In this document: one piece after another, positions 10,860 through 21,450 of the stretch
Layout: each line of letters starts with the position of its first letter
Numbering within the stretch: position 1 is the first letter of the stretch
DNA from: Rhizomys pruinosus
Lineage: Eukaryota; Chordata; Mammalia; Rodentia; Spalacidae
Assembly (NCBI GenBank): GCA_009823505.1
Contig: VZQC01012261.1
Span: 922,471-986,470, forward strand
Direction of reading: 5' to 3'
DNA: 64,000 bases
Program-made: the position numbers and the translations under genes
The notes under the pieces: model-generated
Told to the model about the DNA's origin: nothing
The model's input: only the letters and a program-made list of their open reading frames with translations
Database searches by the model: none

Positions 10860-11550
10860 CCATGTCTGGGAGAGTGTTTAAGTCAACTGCATCACTGTAA
10901 CAAGTTATCTGAGACAATCAGGAGAAAAATGATTATTTCTAGAGGTTCTAGCTTAGACTGGAAGGTGGGGTGTAGGCACCGTGCATTGCTTGGGGACTCT
11001 GTTAAGGACATGTGGCACAGCAAACCATCCACATCACTGCCAAGGAGAAAAGAGAGAAGCAGGGAAGACCAAGTCCCATAATCCCTTTCCACCGCACACC
11101 TCCAGTGACCCAAGGACCTTCCATTAGGTCACACCTTCCCAAGTCACTGCCTCCCCCATATCACAGCCCTACAGCTAAAGCTTTTCACACAAGGACCCTT
11201 GGGGGCACGCTAAGATCCAAACTGTAGTGGACAGTGTGTTTAATTCCTAGGGATGCAAGGACACATGACAATAAATTGGTGGCTCAGACAACAGCTTATG
11301 CTTTCTCTCACATTTCTGAAGGGCAGAAGTCTGAAGTGGAGATGTTCATCGTTTTCTCCATAGGCACTGGGGAAATCCAACTTCTTGCCACATGCAGCTT
11401 CTGGTTGTGGTTGACAGTCAGCATTCAGTGGCCCATGGTCCCCTCATCTAGTCTATACCCATTTTTTTCCTGTGTCCTTCTGTCATTTCTGTTCTTATGC
11501 CTCTGCATTTCCTTACAAGGACACCATCATTGCATTTGGGACTCATAGAG
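10860..11550. mobile_element. MaLR-type LTR remnants
   Basis: Two adjacent remnants are suggested. The first has CCATTAGGTCACACCTTCCC and a GGACCCTTGGGGGCACGCTAAGATCCAAACTGTAG end. The second, from about 11240, has a TTTCTCACATTTCTGAAGGGCAGAAGTC block and a TTACAAGGACACCATCATTGCATTTGGGACTC block. Both are typical of reverse-orientation MLT/MaLR LTRs. Boundaries are not resolved. Confidence 0.4.
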
Positions 11551-11739
11551 AAAACTCAGGATGATACCATATCAAAATCCTAAAAAGAATGACTTCTGCA
11601 AATTAAAAGCAAATCTATAGCCAGTTGTGGTGGTGCACTCCAGTAGGTTATGCCGAAGACATGAGAGGCTGGTCAGTTAAGATCCCAGCATGGACCAGGA
11701 GAAGGTTCCTGAGACCCCACCCATAGCTGGGACTTATTG

Positions 11740-11990
11740 GCAGTCACTCTTCTGTGGAGGTGCGACTACTGGAAGTTTGTCTAAGCCCCTGTGGATGGCT
11801 TCATACCTTTACGCATGTAGCAGAACTAATTGGACTCATTGGGTTCCTAGGCAACATAAAAGCACATGAGGTTGGGAAGGAGGAATGTTGGGGGGCAGGG
11901 AGACTGGGCAAAAAAGTGGGGTATGTGTACCAGATTTTGTATACAGTTATGAAAATCTCAAAGAATAAATAAGAGTATAATTAAAAAAGG
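11740..11990 (+). mobile_element. L1 3' end (Lx-like)
   Basis: The stretch ends GTATACAGTTATGAAAATCTCAAAGAATAAATAAGAG followed by an A-rich tail. This is the standard rodent L1 3' terminus with an AATAAA signal. The upstream 'GGTTGGGAAGGAGGAATGTTGGGG' purine-rich block is also L1 3' UTR. Confidence 0.7.
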
Positions 11991-12009
11991 AAAAGAAAAG
12001 AGTTTCTTA

Positions 12010-12420
12010 GGAAGCCTTTGAACAATGAATGCAACTTAGAAGCCCTCAAAATTGTACCACAGGCCTCTTGCTAAGGCCTGTATACCATCTTCTTCTTAAG
12101 TACCTCTCTATTAATGCCCAAGCTTACATCTGCTTAAATGCCTGTACATCCAATAGCTTGTGCTTTGTTAGTATGACTAAAAAGGGTATCACTGGAAAAG
12201 CTGTCAACCCATGAAGGGAAACAACCTGAACAGACTGGAGTCCAAAATGACAACTCCAAAGAAATTAGACTGTTTTCTTCTCACCCACTTGTGCCCCTTT
12301 CCCAAAGCCCAGGGAACAAACTGCGGAAGAGGAGGCATGTAGATTGTAAGGGCTGCAGAGAGATAGGGATGAATCATGAGACTACAGGAATATAGTCTGG
12401 ACTTCTAACTGATCAACATG
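12010..12420 (+). mobile_element. L1 3' UTR-like arm of an inverted pair
   Basis: The stretch with CTGTCAACCCATGAAGGGAAACAACC and GTGCCCCTTTCCCAAAGCCCAGGGAACAAACTGCGGAAGAGG matches the reverse complement of 13390-13560. The GGGAACA..GCGGAAGAGG wording is the rodent L1 3' UTR motif. Confidence 0.6.
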
Positions 12421-13329
12421 CCTGTGCATACAAGCTTCTCCAAGTGGACTATGGGAACCTTAGGTTGTTCAAAATTTGGACATAGATACTTGCAAAACGC
12501 ACCAATTACCTAATTGTATTACATACTGAGTAACATCAATATTATCTGCAAACAACTGTGTCATTATATTGTAGAATCCCTTAAAAATAAAAACAAAACA
12601 AAACAAAAAAACATCTTCACTTAGGCCTTTGCCTAAGTGGTTCTAGAGCTTGATAGAGAAGTATAAACCAGAGCTCCCTAATATAACATTGGAATTCGTG
12701 AGGTAAAAGTGTTTCTACTGAACACAGTTCAGGTCACTTCTGTGATCAGATGTGGGGGTTTCCCACAAATCCAACAGTCCTGAAAAGGACATTGTTAGTC
12801 TTCTAATTCATTTCTGAAACTAGCTGTTCATAGACAATACACATCCCACAGGTTAGGGGCTCAGTCCTCCAAGACTTTTCCCAGTTCAGATGCAAATCAC
12901 AAACCCCAGTTTCGTGACCAACTGTAAAATGGCCCCCATGCCTCTTCCTTAAGTTTGGCCAGTTTGCCTGAGTAGCTCTCATTGCTCTAGGAAATGGTTA
13001 TGGTTACTGGTTTATTACAAAGGTCCATGCAATATGTGTAGATGAGCAATGAGATTCTTCAGGTATCACCATGAATTCAGTTGTCAGTAAGATTTCGGGC
13101 TCCCAGCATTTGGGATTTTTATGGGAAGTTATTTTTTTTTAATTTAGAGTTGCTATCATTAGTTATTTTATTTTTAGATTTTTATTTGATTTTTTAACAA
13201 TAAGGAATAAATAATGAATATAAGCATCCTTCATGTAAAATCAATTTGCAAGCAGCTATGTTGGCAAACCCACACAGATCAAGGCTCCCACCATCCAGCT
13301 GGAGTGGCTTGTATGTACAATCATGTTAA
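12421..13329. other. Anonymous spacer between inverted L1 tails
   Basis: No coding region is seen. A short A-rich (AAAAC)n-like stretch lies near 12580-12610. The rest is unassigned. Confidence 0.4.
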
Positions 13330-13565
13330 CCAAATAAGTATCCAGTCTATAGTGCTGTAGTTTCACAATTCACCCCAATCACAACCCTTACATTCTACCA
13401 CGCCCCCTCTTCCACAGATTGTTCCCTAGGCTTTAGAAAAGGGGCACAAGTGGGCAAGAAGCAAAACAGTCTACTTTCTCTGGAGATGTTGTTTTGGACT
13501 CTGATCAGTTCAGGCTATTTCCTTTCATGGGTTGGCAGTTTATCCAGGAATAACCTTTCAATTCT
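13330..13565 (-). mobile_element. L1 3' UTR-like arm (inverted partner)
   Basis: The blocks CTACCACGCCCCCTCTTCCACAGATTGTTCCCTAGGC and AAAAGGGGCACAAGTGGGC mirror 12180-12340 at roughly 85 percent identity by eye. Two related L1 tails therefore lie head to head about 1 kb apart. Confidence 0.6.
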
Positions 13566-13753
13566 ACTAATGAAGCACAAGCAATTAGATATACAGGCAT
13601 TAAAACAGTACTAATTTTTATGGGGGGGGGTTAATTTTTACTGTGCTGGTTAATTCTGGGTGTTACTATGACCCATATATCAGGTGACTCAGAAGGCAGC
13701 AAACTTTGAGTGGGGCTTGAAAGGAAAAGGCTCTTCAACAGGTCCAGGCTGCA

Positions 13754-15787
13754 GTGCAGGCTGCTCTGCCCCTAGGGCCATATGATCCAGCAGACCCAAT
13801 GGTGCTTGAGGTATCAGTGGCAGATAGAGATGCCGTCTGGAGTCTGTGGCAGGCTCCCATAGGGGAATCACAGCGGAGACCCTTGGGATTTTGGAATAAG
13901 GTTCTACCATCATCTGCAGACAACTATTCTCCTTTTGAGAGATGGCTCTTAGCCTGCTATTGGGCCTTAGTGGAAACTGAACATTTGACAATGGACCACC
14001 AAGTCACCATGCGACCTGAGCTGCCCATCATGAGCTGGGTGTTACCTGACCCACCAGACAATAAGGTAGGACATGTGCAGCAACAGTCCATTATCAAATG
14101 GAAGTGGTACATAAATGACAGGGCCCGGGCAGGCCCTGAGGGCACAAGCAAGCTGCATGAAGAAGTTGCCCAAATGGCTATGGTTCCCACTCCTGTTACA
14201 ATGCCTCCTGTGCTTAAGTATGCATCTATGGCTTCATGGGGTTTGCCCTATGATCAGTTGACTGAGGAAGAGAAGGCTAGGGCCTGGTTTACTGATGGTT
14301 CTGCATGCTATGCAGGCACCACTCAGAGGTGGACAGCTGCAGCATTACAGCCTATTTCTGAAACAACCCTAAAGGACACTGGTAAAGGGAATTCTTCACA
14401 GTGGGCAGAACTTCGGGCAGTGCACATGGTTGTGCATTTTGCCTGGAAGGAGAAATGGCCAGAGGTTCGATTATATACTGATTCATGGGCTGTAGCCAAT
14501 GGTTTGGCTGGATGGTCAGGGACTTGGAAGGAGCATGACTGGAAAATTGGTGAGAAAGACATTTGGGGAAGAAGTATGTGGATAGAGCTCTCTGAATGGT
14601 CAAAGGATGTGAAGATACTTGTGTCTCATGTAAATGCTCATCAAAAGGTGATCTCAGCAGAGGATGAGTTTAATAATCAAGTAGATCGGATGACTCGTTC
14701 TGTGGATTGTCAGCCTCTTTCTCCAGCTATCCCTGTTGTTGCTCAATGGGCCCATGAACAAAGTGGTCATGGTGGCAGAGATGGAGGTTATGCATGGGCT
14801 CAACAGCATGGACTCCCACTCACTAAGGCTGATCTGGCTACAGCTGCTGCCGAGTGCCAGATTTGCCAACAGCAGAGACCAACATTGAGCCCCCGATATG
14901 GTGCTATTCCCCGGGGTGACCAGCCAGCAACCTGGTGGCAGGTTGACTACATTGGACCACTTCCATCATGGAGGGGACAGCGTTTTGTTCTTACAGGAAT
15001 AGATACTTATTCTGGTTATGGATTTGCCTTTCCTGCACGTAATGCTTCTGCCAAAACTACCATCCAGGGACTTACAGAATGCCTTATCCACCATCATGGT
15101 ATTCCTCACAGCATTGCTTCTGACCAAGGAACTCACTTCACAGCCAAAGAAGTGCGACTGTGGGCCCATGGTCATGGTATCCACTGGTCTTACCATGTTC
15201 CCCACCACCCAGAAGCAGCTGGCTTGATAGAACGATGGAATGGCCTCTTGAAGACACAGTTACAGTGCCAATTAGGTAGCAATACCCTGGAGGGCTGGGG
15301 CAAGGTTCTCCAGCAAGCAGTATATGCTTTGAATCAGCGTCCACTATATGGTACTGTTTCTCCTATAGCCAGAATTCATGGGTCCAGGAACCAAGGGGTG
15401 GAAGTGGGAATGATTCCACTCACTATCACCCCTAGTGACCCAGTAGGAAAATTTTTGCTTCCTGTACCCACGACCTTGCGTTCTGCTGGTCTAGATGTTT
15501 TGGCTCCAATGGGGGGAGTGCTTTTGCCAGGAGATACAGCAAACGTTCCATTGAACTGGAAGCTAAGACTTCCCCCTGGCCACTTTGGGCTTCTACTGCC
15601 CTTAAGCCAACAGGCTAAGGAAGGAATAACAGTAGTAGGAGGAGTGATTGATCCAGACTACCAGGGGGAAATTGGACTTTTTCTCCACAATGGGGGCAAG
15701 GAAGATTATGTCTGGGAGGCAGGAGATGCTGTAGGGCACCTTCTGGTGCTACCATGTCCTATGATTAAGGTCAATGGGAAACTCTAA
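13754..15787 (+). CDS. pol: ERVL pol, 3' part: RNase H - integrase - dUTPase
   Basis: A 677-codon uninterrupted frame encodes the C-terminal half of an ERVL Pol polyprotein. Its first ATG is only the first in-frame methionine. Pol homology begins near 13671, and a frame change around 13720 separates the two. Residues 1-170 are the RT connection. RNase H follows, with acidic residues at D181 (WFTDGSA), E219 (SSQWAEL), D243 (YTDSWA) and D311. Integrase has a zinc-binding H334, H339, C368, C371 set and a D398, D457, E493 catalytic triad with the usual 35-residue spacing. A trimeric-type dUTPase follows, with AGLD (578-581), GVIDPDY (630-636) and a GDAVGHLLVLP-like motif (658-668). ERVL elements are known for a dUTPase placed after integrase. 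The RT active site is missing, so the protein could not reverse transcribe. Expression is not shown by sequence alone. Confidence 0.92.
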   Translation: MQAALPLGPYDPADPMVLEVSVADRDAVWSLWQAPIGESQRRPLGFWNKVLPSSADNYSPFERWLLACYWALVETEHLTMDHQVTMRPELPIMSWVLPDPPDNKVGHVQQQSIIKWKWYINDRARAGPEGTSKLHEEVAQMAMVPTPVTMPPVLKYASMASWGLPYDQLTEEEKARAWFTDGSACYAGTTQRWTAAALQPISETTLKDTGKGNSSQWAELRAVHMVVHFAWKEKWPEVRLYTDSWAVANGLAGWSGTWKEHDWKIGEKDIWGRSMWIELSEWSKDVKILVSHVNAHQKVISAEDEFNNQVDRMTRSVDCQPLSPAIPVVAQWAHEQSGHGGRDGGYAWAQQHGLPLTKADLATAAAECQICQQQRPTLSPRYGAIPRGDQPATWWQVDYIGPLPSWRGQRFVLTGIDTYSGYGFAFPARNASAKTTIQGLTECLIHHHGIPHSIASDQGTHFTAKEVRLWAHGHGIHWSYHVPHHPEAAGLIERWNGLLKTQLQCQLGSNTLEGWGKVLQQAVYALNQRPLYGTVSPIARIHGSRNQGVEVGMIPLTITPSDPVGKFLLPVPTTLRSAGLDVLAPMGGVLLPGDTANVPLNWKLRLPPGHFGLLLPLSQQAKEGITVVGGVIDPDYQGEIGLFLHNGGKEDYVWEAGDAVGHLLVLPCPMIKVNGKL

Positions 15788-15982
15788 CAACCCAAACCAG
15801 ACAGGACAACAAATGGCCCAGACCCTTCAGGGATGAAGGTATGGGTCACTCCTCCAGGGAAAGAGCCAAGACCTGCAGAGGTGCTTGCTGATGGTGGAGG
15901 AAATGCAGAATGGGTGGTAGAAGAAGGTAGTCATAAGTATCAGCTGAGGCCATGGGACCAGTTGCAGAAATGTGGATTATAA
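15788..15982 (+). pseudogene. In-frame tail of ERVL pol after one stop codon
   Basis: The same frame stays open for 64 codons beyond the TAA at 15785-15787 and ends with TAA at 15980-15982. The stretch contains a VWVTPPGKEPRPAEVL block and a KYQLRPWDQL block, which look like an integrase C-terminal or strand-transfer-associated segment. Either the stop is a recent single-base change, or the tail is an untranslated remnant of a longer ancestral pol. Confidence 0.55.
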
Positions 15983-16303
15983 TAGGTATTAACTTTTGTC
16001 CTATTTGGTTAAGAATGTGCTCGTTCATATATATACATATATTAAGCAGATACTTGTGTTGTTCCCTTTTGAATGTGCAACTGAGATAAGTGTTAAGTGT
16101 TGTCATATTTAGGTTATTAGATACTGAAGGACTAAGTGTTCCTCAAGGACATTACCACCTAAGATATAATGCTTTGCAATTGCGCATGGGACACTTAAAA
16201 CATGTTAGGTGGAATTATGACCTCGCCATTGTTTGCAATTGACATTTAAACATAACACAAGGAGAGGCAATTTATTGGGTGTCAAGTTGACAAGGGGTGG
16301 ACT

Positions 16304-16778
16304 TGTGATGGTTAATCCTGGGTGTCAAGTTGACTGGACTAAGGATGAACAAATAAGAGAAAAAGCATCTTCGGATTGGACTACCTCAACCCAGATGGCC
16401 CAACCCAAATGTGGGCATTACCTTCTGCTGGCAGGAAATATAAAAGGCCATGGCAGAGGGAGCTGGTCCCTTTTTCCTGCAGCTTGCCTCTCTCTCACTG
16501 GTGAGTTTGTCTTGCTGCTGTGACCAACCCTTCGGATCCCAGTGTGTACTGAGACTGGCAGATCTCCTGGAATCCATTGGGCCTTCAGCACCAGATTGGG
16601 ACTACTGAGACATCCAGCCTTGTGGACTGAGCAGTTCCCTGGATTATCAGCCTCCCCAGTTTGGCGTAGCTACTGTTGGACCCCTTGAGCTCTGTCACGT
16701 GAGCAAATCAATAAATTCGTATATAGTTATATATTCGTCCTGCTGCTTCTGTTTCTTTAGAGAACCCTGACTAATACA
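16304..16778 (+). repeat. ERVL 3' LTR (MT2-like)
   Basis: This 475-bp LTR begins TGTGATGGTTAATCCTGGGTG and ends AGAACCCTGACTAATACA. The ends resemble the MT2 LTRs of murine ERVL. It holds a TATA box (TATAAAAG, 16439-16446) and a poly(A) signal AATAAA (16710-16715), so it keeps promoter and terminator signals. The polypurine tract abuts its 5' edge. Confidence 0.9.
16439..16446 (+). promoter_or_regulatory. LTR TATA box
   Basis: TATAAAAG lies about 135 bp into the ERVL LTR and about 265 bp before its AATAAA signal, the normal U3-R arrangement. It could drive transcription rightward into the flanking DNA. Confidence 0.65.
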
Positions 16779-17334
16779 GTTACATTGGTATGGACACAGA
16801 TGTTTGGATGGTATGCTAATCCATGAACTAAAGCTTTTCTGTAAAAGATTACAAGGTTTTACTGTGGCTTATAACATCTCCTAACCACTAGAGGTTGTAA
16901 GCTTGTGTTATCAGCCATGAATTATTCCTCCAAGGAGAGAGCTACTAGCCAATTATATTTGGGATATACAGATATATGGCTGCCACTGCTGCACAGTATT
17001 TCCAGGCAGGTGAGGTGTAGCTGATGTTGATGGAGGAGTCTTGCTTGACTCAAGGAGACCAATATTTGCTTTATTGATTTAGTGGCCTTTGGTAACACTC
17101 TCTGGCATTCCAGAGACCAACTGTACACTTGCAAATGTGGTCTCAATATATCTTTCCCATGGTTACACTATGTCTTTGACAGCAGGGCCTTACCACCTCT
17201 CTTCTTGCAGGTATCCCAGTTTATAGGCAAAAAGCCTTTACCTTTGGGGGGCTTGGATCCCCCGGCCAACATCTCCTTGGCAGAATAATCCGTTGCTGAT
17301 ATCAGAGCTCTCCTGTATTAATACATTTTGCTTA
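16779..17334. other. Unassigned sequence between ERVL and L1
   Basis: I could not assign this roughly 550-bp stretch. It contains a GCTTGGATCCCCCGGCCAACATC block next to the L1 break, unusually GC-rich for the area. It may belong to another retroviral element. Confidence 0.4.
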
Positions 17335-19345
17335 ATTGCACAACTTATAAAGATTTTAGTATTTTTAAGGTTAATTTTGTATCCTGCCACTTTGCTGAAG
17401 CTGTTAATCATTTCTAGGAGTTTTCTGATGGAGTTTTTAGCATTCCTTAAGTAAACAATCATATCATCAGCAAATAGGAATAGTTTGACTTCCTCTTTTC
17501 CAATTAGTACTCCTTTAATATCCTTTTCTTGCCTTATTGCTCTAGCAAGTGTTTCAAGCACTATATTGAAGAGGAGTGGTGATAGGGGGCAGCCTTGCCG
17601 AGTTCCTACCTTTAAAGGGAATGTTTCTGTCATTTCCCCATTTAGGATGATATTGGCTGTGGGTTTCCTGTATATGGCTTTGATTACATTGAGGAATGAT
17701 CCCTCCAATCCAATTCCTTCTAGGACTTTAAGCATGAAGGGATGCTGGATTTTGTCAAAGGCTTTTTCAGCATCAATTGAGATGATGGTGTGGTTTTTGT
17801 CTTTGATTCCGTTTATGTGTTTGATGATGTTTATTGATTTTCGTATGTTGAACCATCCCTGCATCTCTGGTATGAATCCAACTTGGTCATGATGGATGAT
17901 CTTCTTGATGTGGGTCTGTATGCGATTTGCCAGTATTCTGTTTAGAATTTTGGCATCTGTGTTCATGAGGGAGATGGGTCTATAATTCTCCTTTTTAGTT
18001 GTATCTTTGCCTGGTTTTGGTAATAGAGTGATGTTGGCTTCATAGAAGGAATTTGGGAGAGTTCCCTCTGATTGTATACTTCTAAACAGTTTCAGAAATA
18101 ATGGTTGTAGGTCTTTTTGAAATGTTTTATAGAATTCTGCTGTGAAACCGTCTGGGCCTGGGCTTTTTTTAGTTGGGAGGCTTCTTACTACATCCTCTAT
18201 TTCTTCATATGTTATGGGTCTGTTTAAGCTGCTGGTCTCCTCTTGGCCAAGCTTTGGTGATTCCCAAGATTTCAGATATTCATCCATTTCTTCTAGATTT
18301 TCAAACTTGGTAGAATATAGGTTCTTGTAATATTCCCATATAATTTTCTTGATCTTTTCCTTGTCCGTTGTGATATTTCCCTTTTCATCACAGATTGTAT
18401 TGATTTGGAGTTGTTCCTTCTTTCTTTTTGTTAACTGGGCTAGAGGTCTGTCTATCTTGTTTATTCTTTCAAAGAACCAACTTTTGGCTTCATTGATTTT
18501 TTGTATTGTTTTCTTTGTTTCTATTTCATTGATTTCTGCTCTGATTTTTGTTATTTCTTCCTGTCTGTTGCGTTTAGGGTTCATCTGTTGTTGCCTCTCA
18601 AGTGCTTTTAGCTGTAGTGTTAGATCATTCACTTGTGCTCTTTCTGTTTTTCTAATGTAGGCACCCAGGGCTATAAATTTCCCTCTTAGGACTGCTTTTA
18701 AGGTATCCCATAAGTTTTGTTGTGTTGTATTGTCATTGTCATTCAGTTCCAGGAATGTTTTTATTTCTTTCTTTATCTCTTCCTTGACCCATTCATTATT
18801 CAAGAGTGTGTTGTTTAGTCTCCATGTGTTCTTGTAGGCAGGAGGGCTTGTCCTGGTGTTGATGTTGAGCTTCATTGCACTGTGGTCTGACAGGATGCAT
18901 GAAATTATTTCAATCTTTTTGTATTTGTAGAGGTTTCTTCTGTGTCCCAGGATGTGGTCGATTTTGGAGAATGTTCCGTGGGGTGCTGAGTAGAAAGTGT
19001 ATTCTCTGGTATTAGGATGGAATGTTCGGTAGAGGTCTATGAGGTCCATTTGGTGTATCATATCGTTCAGTTCAGATGTCTCTCTGTTTATTTTTTGTCC
19101 TGTTGACCTATCCAAAGGACTCAGTGGGGTATTGAAATCTCCCACTATGAGTGTGCTGGGGTTAGTCTGTGACTTGTGGTCCTGGAGAATTGTCTTTATA
19201 AAGTTTGGTACACCAGAATTTGGGGCATATATATTCATAATTGTGAAATCTTCTTGGTGGATTGTTCCTTTGATGAAAATGTAATGGCCTTCTTTGTCTC
19301 TTCTGATTTCTTTTACTTTGAAGTCTATTTTATCCGATATTAAAA
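17335..19345 (-). pseudogene. L1 ORF2 fragment: endonuclease and reverse transcriptase
   Basis: An open minus-strand frame of 666 codons (17238-19238) covers L1 ORF2p from within the endonuclease to just past the RT palm. Visible landmarks are GDFN near residue 33, the endonuclease SDHSAM block near 118, the RT PGPDGF motif and the catalytic FADD at about 589-592. The last 35 or so residues are not L1 and mark a break at about 17340. L1-like sequence extends upstream to about 19345 without a start. The fragment lacks the first part of the endonuclease and the whole C-terminal domain, so it is a dead piece. It is open because the insertion is fairly young. Loss of the 3' end is unusual for L1, which is normally 5' truncated. 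Confidence 0.93.
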
Positions 19346-20329
19346 TGAAAAAGTATTATATTTGGCTCTGAATAGAGAATAATCCTCTCACAGTTCCTAT
19401 GTCTATTAGCCAATTAAAGAAAGCAGTTATACCAGTTTTATAAGAGAATACCTCTATAACAATTGGCTCTAATTTACAGTTAGAGAATGACTTCATTACC
19501 ATCATGTTTTTCTTTGTTCTATGAAAAGCAGGTAAGAAAGCCTCTCATATTAAAACTTTGCAGCACCTGGAAGGTAAATTTCATTAGGACTCATTATAAG
19601 CAGTTGTTACAAATAGGATCCACAGAGATGTTTGATGCCTGTAGCAGTCTGAGGCTTTTCTTCCTTTTAATGTTTAGATGGGCCAATTTCTCTGCTGGTA
19701 TTTCTTGGTACACCCTGCACAATGCAAAGTTGTATCTTTTCTTTCTCAGCCATTAAGTTGGTGATGTTTTGACCTGTGGGAACATGCAATTCTATTCCCA
19801 TAATTAGTTTTAAGATTTAAATTGAAAATTTTGACAAAAGGTTTAATATATAACTGTATCCCCCCTTTTTATTTTAGGTTTTTATTTTTTGATCCATGAA
19901 TCTCAAAAAGGCAGTTGTAGTCACATACCTATAGGCAGGAATCAAGGCGTAAATTTTCATTAAATTTAACCAAGCTGTTTATCATTGACTGTATGTTAAT
20001 TTGGGAAGCAAACTTAATTCCTTAAGTTAAATTATCCTACAGGTAAAAGAAAATGTTACAAGACAATACTGTACAACACAAAAATTATAGAGAACATTTA
20101 TATACATTAATCCCAAGTTGTTGTTATACAAATTTTAAGTAAAAAATGTGGACAATTTATATTTCTAATTAGCTTAAATGTATTACCGTTTTTATTAAAA
20201 CCTTTTAACCAATGTTGTTTAATATAGACATTTTACTTTTACTAAATCCTAAAATACCATATAATATGTAGACAAATTTTGGGCAAATTTGGATACCTGT
20301 TAAACTCAGATCAATTTTAAATATACATT
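19346..20329. other. Unassigned AT-rich sequence
   Basis: About 1 kb lies between two L1 pieces with no recognised repeat, gene or RNA. A short C6 run at 19861 precedes a T-rich tract. Confidence 0.4.
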
Positions 20330-20950
20330 AATCGAATATAGACCCGTCCATGAGATTCACCGTTTCAGTCAGTTCTTTGATGCAGTCTTTTCTGTTGTTG
20401 TTCTTTCCAATATGCGTCACTCCCCACAAGAAATATTTACAACTGGGTTATTGGTGCTAGCATCCCACAGATGTGGAATACCATTTGTCATTTGTTTTTC
20501 TGGGACTGTGTTACTTCACTTAACATAATATCTTATAGCTCCATCCATTTACCTGCAAAGTTCATGATGTCGTCTTTTTTTACTGCTGCATAGAACTCCA
20601 CTGTGTAGATGTACCACATTTTCTCCTTCCAGTTGAGGGGAATTTGGGTTTGTTCCAGCTTTTTGCTATTGTGAACTTTTGTACAGGGAGAGAGGTAGGG
20701 GTCTAACTTCATTCTTCTACAAGTAGTGATCCAGTTTTGCCAGCACCACTTGCTGAAGATGCTGTCTCTCCTCCATTGTGTCTTCTTGGACCCCTTGTCA
20801 AATATGAGGTGGCTGAAATTGTAGTGCTCAGGTTTGGATCTTCAGTTTTGTTTCATTGGTCAACAGGTCTGTTTTTGTGCCAGTACCAAACTGTTTTTAT
20901 GACTCTAGCCCTGTAGTATAGTTTGAAGTCTGGTATAGAGATCCCCCCTG
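20330..20950 (-). pseudogene. L1 ORF2 C-terminal fragment with internal deletion
   Basis: On the minus strand 20945-20680 encodes the [19 protein letters not shown] region of ORF2p. It then jumps at about 20677 to the FTIAKSW..PK region near the C terminus and ends near 20420. Roughly 150 codons are missing at the jump. The segment 20330-20416 (CACCGTTTCAGTCAGTTCTTTGA...) is not classical ORF2 and is shared with the duplicated unit at 42.1-42.7 kb. Confidence 0.8.
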
Positions 20951-21450
20951 TGTTGCTCTTTTCACAAAGGCAAAGGGTGACCCTGCCCAGAGAGCCACAC
21001 TCGACAAGGGTTAACAGGCCCATGTTTAATCCTAGGAAGCAAGCAGGGCCGCTGCAGCCTACCACAAACCAACAAATCAATTATCCAGCAACCCAAGAGT
21101 AGATCTATCCTAAAATCTGCCTGGCTGAAGCGCCTGGCTCCTACCTATGCTTCAGGTGGTCCTGGCAAGGCCCTGACCTGACCACTGCACACTCAAGTCT
21201 CACAATGGCCAAAAATTCACTTAATTCTTAAGGTTTTGGTGCACTTTTGCTCCTGTGAGGGTGATCAGTTGTATGCAGATGTGCATTTCCTAACCCTGAA
21301 TAGTCATAATACAATGGCACAGTGTTGGTTATAAAAAGAGAAAAATGCTGGGCCAAGCTGACCTTATAGCAGGGTGATGTTCTCTGTTTCTTACAAATTT
21401 TCTACTTCATCCAGACTCTTTGAAAATAATGGATATATTTTTAAAACTTT
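20951..21450. other. Unassigned sequence, moderately GC-rich
   Basis: The part from 20965 to 21210 is more GC-rich than its surroundings, for example GCAGGGCCGCTGCAGCC. It adjoins the L1 break directly, but I do not recognise it. It could be an LTR or a host segment. Confidence 0.35.

Larger units (their letters stand above)
13642..16778 (+). mobile_element. ERVL provirus with internal 5' deletion
   Basis: The element starts with TGTGCTGGTTAATTCTGGGTGT, which matches the first bases of its own 3' LTR. About 27 bp later it passes directly into the thumb/connection region of pol. Most of the 5' LTR, gag, protease and the RT core are absent. Pol continues to a dUTPase; then come a short 3' region, a polypurine tract (AAGGGGTGGA at 16292-16301) and a complete LTR. 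No env-like frame is seen, as is normal for ERVL. The flanking pentamers are TTTAC (13637-13641) and GTTAC (16779-16783), a 4 of 5 match to a 5-bp target-site duplication. This supports one insertion followed by deletion rather than two unrelated pieces. Confidence 0.88.

Noticed and set aside
17485..18660. Open frames on the plus strand opposite L1 ORF2
   Set aside because: They are antisense shadows of the L1 reverse transcriptase frame, with low-complexity Ser/Phe/Leu composition.
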